DNA of 15,092 nucleotides from NCBI GenBank assembly GCA_947450015.1, contig CANFUB010000032.1, positions 1-15,092 of the forward strand, written 5' to 3'. Positions 13,143 to 15,092 of this stretch are shown here, piece after piece; position 1 is the stretch's first letter, and every line of letters begins with the position of its first letter. The translations under genes were made by a program, and so were the position numbers. The stretch comes from Bacteroidota bacterium (GTDB lineage: Bacteria > Bacteroidota > Bacteroidia > NS11-12g > UBA955). The notes below the pieces were generated by a model that did not search any database, was not told the origin of the DNA, and saw only the letters and a program-made list of their open reading frames with translations.

Positions 13143-15092
13143 ATGAAACACAAGGACAGAAACAGCAAGGTAACAGCAGCCACATTATTAATCGCATTAG
13201 GTATTATATATGGCGATATCGGCACCAGTCCATTATATGTTTTAAATGCAATTATTGAGGACCGCGAAATTACTGAAATGTTAGTTCTTGGAAGTATTTC
13301 TTGTATTGTATGGACCTTGGTATTCCAAACTACTATCAAATACATTTGGTTAACATTAAAAGCAGATAACGAAGGTGAAGGTGGTATTTTTTCATTGTAT
13401 GCATTGGTCAGGAGATACCGCAAAAAGCTTATTATTCCTACTATTATTGGTGCAGTTACCTTATTAGCCGATGGTATCATTACACCACCAATATCTGTCG
13501 TTTCTGCTGTAGAAGGTTTATCTGCAATTGAAGGATTAGATAAAATAATTCCCAATATACCTACCGTTCCAATTGTAATTGTTATCCTCTCACTTCTTTT
13601 CTTTTTGCAAAGATTTGGCACGCATTACATCGGTTCTATTTTTGGACCAGCGATGTTTGTTTGGTTTGCAATGCTTTTTGTTGTGGGTATGTCTCAAATT
13701 GCCTTAGATCCAACAATTTTAAAAGCCTTAAATCCGAAATATGCTATTGACTTACTCTCACATTATCCGCAAGGTTTTTGGTTATTGGGGGGTGTGTTTT
13801 TAGCAACTACTGGGGCAGAAGCTTTGTATTCCGACCTTGGCCATTGTGGTAAGAAAAACATCCGCATCACTTGGGCTTTTGTAAAAATATGTTTAATCGT
13901 TAACTATTTGGGTCAAGCGGTTTGGTTACTAAACCAAGGCTCTACTCACCTTGATGGCAGAAAACCATTTTTTGAAATGATGCCAGAATGGTTTTTAATT
14001 CCAGGTATTATCATTGCAACTTCGGCTGCTATTATTGCATCGCAAGCCCTCATCAGCGGATCATTTACCTTAATAAGTGAAGCCATGAACTTAAACTTTT
14101 GGCCACGCGTAACTGTGCGACAACCCTCTAATATGAAGGGTCAAATTTACATTCCAAGTATCAACTCCATTATGTGGATTGGTTGCGTGCTCATGATTTT
14201 ACATTTCGAATCATCAGAAAATATGGAAGCTGCTTATGGCCTCGCCATTACCATGGCCATGATGATGACCACTATCCTATTGTATTGTTTCTTGCGTTAT
14301 AGATTAAGATGGAACAAAGCATTGGCAGGTTTTATCTTTATTTTCTTTTTCATAATAGAGGTTTCCTTTTTTATTGCCAATATCAAAAAGTTTCCAGAAG
14401 GTGGTTATATAACAGTTATTATTTCATCCCTGTTTTTTGTGATTATGTACACTGTTTATTTCGGTAGAAAAATCAATAATAAACTCACCAAATTTACCCG
14501 TCTTGAAAAATACACTGCGCAAATACAGGAATTGAGCGTCGATGAAACCATTCCTAAATTCTCAACCCACCTTATTTATTTAACGAAGGCTAATAATTAT
14601 CACGAAGTAGAAGAAAAAATCATCAATTCAATTTTTTCTAAAAAACCAAAACGTGCAGATGTATATTGGTTCTTACACCTTCACCGCACCGATGAACCAT
14701 ATACCCTCAATTACGAAGTTGATGAGTTAATCGATGATAAAGTTATAAAGGTTAACATCAATATTGGCTTTAGAGTACAACCAAGAGCGGAGTTATTCTT
14801 TAAAAAGATTGTAGCTGATTTGGTTGGTCAAAAAGAATTGAACCTACACATTCGACCTGATGGCTCTACGAAATACAATGCGGAACCTGATTTCAAATTT
14901 GTTGTGATTGAGAAATTCCTATCAGTTGAAAATGAGTTTGAATTAAAAGAAGGTTTGTTGCTTAAATCTTATTTCAAACTAAAGAGCTTCAGTCAAACCG
15001 ACGAGAAGGCCTTTGGTCTAGATAAATGCGATGTGATAACAGAGTTAATTCCATTGGTTTATCATAAAATCGAGAAAATAGATTTAATTAGA
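13143..15092 (+). CDS. kup: KUP family potassium uptake protein (3' end beyond window)
   Basis: An inner-membrane K+/H+ symporter of the KUP/HAK/KT family. The frame is open for 650 codons to the right edge without a stop. Family members are about 620-680 residues, so little is missing. The signature G-I-I-Y-G-D-I-G-T-S-P-L-Y at residues 20-32 lies in the first membrane helix, with Asp25 in the cation path; N-E-G-E-G-G-I-F (76-83) and T-T-G-A-E-A-L-Y-S-D-L-G-H (222-234) are also typical. About twelve hydrophobic helices run to roughly residue 445, followed by a hydrophilic cytoplasmic C-terminal domain of ~200 residues. In several bacteria this transporter type is controlled by c-di-AMP, but nothing visible here tests that. 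The gene diverges from prfB across about 160 bases. The minus-strand ORF at 13043-13621 is its shadow. Confidence 0.95.
   Translation, partial: MKHKDRNSKVTAATLLIALGIIYGDIGTSPLYVLNAIIEDREITEMLVLGSISCIVWTLVFQTTIKYIWLTLKADNEGEGGIFSLYALVRRYRKKLIIPTIIGAVTLLADGIITPPISVVSAVEGLSAIEGLDKIIPNIPTVPIVIVILSLLFFLQRFGTHYIGSIFGPAMFVWFAMLFVVGMSQIALDPTILKALNPKYAIDLLSHYPQGFWLLGGVFLATTGAEALYSDLGHCGKKNIRITWAFVKICLIVNYLGQAVWLLNQGSTHLDGRKPFFEMMPEWFLIPGIIIATSAAIIASQALISGSFTLISEAMNLNFWPRVTVRQPSNMKGQIYIPSINSIMWIGCVLMILHFESSENMEAAYGLAITMAMMMTTILLYCFLRYRLRWNKALAGFIFIFFFIIEVSFFIANIKKFPEGGYITVIISSLFFVIMYTVYFGRKINNKLTKFTRLEKYTAQIQELSVDETIPKFSTHLIYLTKANNYHEVEEKIINSIFSKKPKRADVYWFLHLHRTDEPYTLNYEVDELIDDKVIKVNINIGFRVQPRAELFFKKIVADLVGQKELNLHIRPDGSTKYNAEPDFKFVVIEKFLSVENEFELKEGLLLKSYFKLKSFSQTDEKAFGLDKCDVITELIPLVYHKIEKIDLIR

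Noticed and set aside
13043..13621. 192-codon minus-strand ORF opposite kup
   Set aside because: It lies almost wholly antisense to the well-supported KUP reading frame and has no recognisable motif; its length follows from the codon composition of the sense gene.

Overview
The window is ordinary chromosomal DNA from an AT-rich member of the Bacteroidota, probably an environmental Chitinophagales/Sphingobacteriales-like lineage. The evidence is a large secreted PKD-repeat protein, no Shine-Dalgarno sequences before most starts, repeated TAnnTTTG-type -7 promoter elements, and a serC-serA-DUF1015 cluster of a kind seen in this phylum. No transposase, integrase, tRNA, rRNA, CRISPR array or phage gene was seen. 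The placement below phylum level is inference.

Layout. 1-2039 (-) is the N-terminal part of a long secreted PKD-domain protein that runs off the left edge. 2110-2418 (-) is a small DUF3817 membrane protein, divergent from a secreted protein of unknown function at 2553-3224 (+). A small unknown protein at 3414-3692 (+) converges on acetyl-CoA synthetase acs (3698-5605, -). Upstream of acs lies a pair of small genes on the minus strand: an exported 85-residue protein (5714-5971) and a 48-residue ORF (5990-6136), with their own promoter and palindrome. The serine cluster serC-serA-DUF1015 (9484 down to 6236, -) follows. Divergent from it are an outer-membrane beta-barrel protein and a class III-like PPK2 polyphosphate kinase (9542-10992, +). 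PPK2 overlaps tail-to-tail with an HMG-CoA lyase (10985-11845, -), which lies behind prfB (11873-12983, -). prfB is read through a programmed +1 frameshift. A KUP potassium transporter (13143-15092, +) diverges from prfB and runs off the right edge.

How the genes work together. SerC and SerA supply two of the three steps from 3-phosphoglycerate to serine. Acs makes acetyl-CoA from acetate, and HMG-CoA lyase makes acetyl-CoA plus acetoacetate at the end of leucine breakdown. PPK2 regenerates nucleotides from polyphosphate, Kup imports K+, and RF2 terminates translation at UGA/UAA. Apart from the serine cluster, these are independent neighbours.

I found no new multi-gene defence or mobile system. 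The points most worth a second look are: the prfB frameshift site with a perfect Shine-Dalgarno core in a genome that otherwise hardly uses one; the DUF1015 gene, which sits in frame behind serA with no usable ATG; the unannotated 48-residue ORF and its promoter; the helically phased direct repeat upstream of acs; and -7 elements that end five bases before the ATG of prfB and of the DUF3817 gene.
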